Shown in pieces: positions 6,106-6,403 of a stretch of DNA of 6,403 bases. Made by a program: the position numbers and the translations under genes. The notes beneath the pieces were generated by a model. It saw only the letters and a program-made list of their open reading frames with translations. It did not search any database and was not told the origin of the DNA. Each line of letters starts with the position of its first letter. Position 1 is the first letter of the stretch. This stretch comes from Cytophagaceae bacterium (lineage in GTDB: Bacteria > Bacteroidota > Bacteroidia > Cytophagales > Spirosomataceae), in contig CANIYB010000142.1 of assembly GCA_947471105.1 (NCBI GenBank), positions 1 to 6,403 of the forward strand, written 5' to 3'.

Positions 6106-6113
6106 TAGATTTG
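6106..6113 (+). promoter_or_regulatory. Candidate -7 promoter element for the rhodanese gene
   Basis: TAGATTTG is an exact match to TAnnTTTG and lies 18 bases before the ATG at 6132, the same arrangement as the element before the TauE gene. No TTG is present at the normal -33 distance, which would fit an activator-dependent promoter. Confidence 0.4.
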
Positions 6114-6131
6114 TGTCTAAATAAAACAAAG

Positions 6132-6403
6132 ATGATCGCATTAATAAAAAGTTTATTGGGCTTAGGTGAAAAAGTAAATGTAAAAGAACTTATAGCCCAT
6201 GGTGCTATTGTTCTTGATGTTCGATCGCCTGCAGAATTTAACGATGGACACATCAAAGGGGCACTTAATTTTCCATTGCAAAATCTAACCTCACAAATGA
6301 ACAAATTAAAGAAAGAACAAGTTATTGTAACTTGTTGCCGTTCTGGAAGCCGCAGTGGAATGGCAAAACGCATGTTAAAGTCCAATGGATTCCTACACGT
6401 GCA
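6132..6403 (+). CDS. Single-domain rhodanese-like sulfurtransferase (3' truncated by window)
   Basis: Ninety codons are visible (6132-6401) before the sequence ends. The start ATG follows an A-rich leader (AAATAAAACAAAG). The sequence shows the rhodanese hallmarks: VLDVRSPAEFNDGHIKGALNFPL at about 27-49 (the DVR.P.EF..GHI.GA.N.P signature) and the active loop CCRSGSRS at 68-75, with Cys69 in the catalytic position and Cys68 next to it. No signal peptide is apparent; the first residues (MIALIKSLLGLGEK) are a short amphipathic start, so it is probably cytoplasmic. Typical stand-alone members are about 100-110 residues, so only the last helix is missing. It likely moves sulfane sulfur from thiosulfate or persulfide to acceptors such as thiols, joining the pathway of the other genes here. 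Confidence 0.9.
   Translation, partial: MIALIKSLLGLGEKVNVKELIAHGAIVLDVRSPAEFNDGHIKGALNFPLQNLTSQMNKLKKEQVIVTCCRSGSRSGMAKRMLKSNGFLHV

Overview
The window looks like a chromosomal piece of a Bacteroidota bacterium, possibly Cytophagales-like (lineage below phylum is a guess). The evidence is moderately AT-rich DNA, leaders without a clear Shine-Dalgarno but rich in A before the start codons, TAnnTTTG-type -7 promoter elements, and gene content typical of that phylum. No mobile elements, tRNA, rRNA or CRISPR were seen.

The theme is inorganic and sulfane sulfur (thiosulfate, persulfide, sulfite). On the + strand, the window opens inside the 3' end of a Crp/Fnr-type regulator (to 151). After 60 bp comes a tight run: a TauE/SafE-family exporter (212-1027), an MBL-fold persulfide dioxygenase-like protein with two rhodanese domains (1045-2463), two half-size YeeE/YedE thiosulfate transporter proteins (2573-3136 and 3139-3636), a DoxX-like four-helix membrane protein (3659-4036) and a muconolactone-isomerase-like small protein (4112-4384). 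The run is interrupted at 2464-2572 by an unusual TACCTAW heptamer array.

Convergent to this, on the - strand, is a two-gene operon: an exported DsrE-like protein (5454-5861) followed 6 bp later by a membrane-anchored diheme cytochrome c resembling thiosulfate dehydrogenase TsdA (4419-5447, GTG start). A 270-bp divergent intergenic region (5862-6131) holds candidate promoters and inverted repeats. It separates that operon from a + strand single-domain rhodanese that runs off the end of the window (6132 onward).

A working model, by inference: the split YeeE pair imports thiosulfate or a related sulfur species. The rhodanese domains move sulfane sulfur to low-molecular-weight thiols, and the MBL dioxygenase oxidises the persulfide to sulfite. 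TauE exports sulfite or a related sulfur anion. On the periplasmic side the TsdA-like cytochrome interconverts thiosulfate and tetrathionate, with the exported DsrE protein as a possible sulfur-binding partner. The Crp/Fnr regulator is the obvious candidate controller. No Sox genes are visible.
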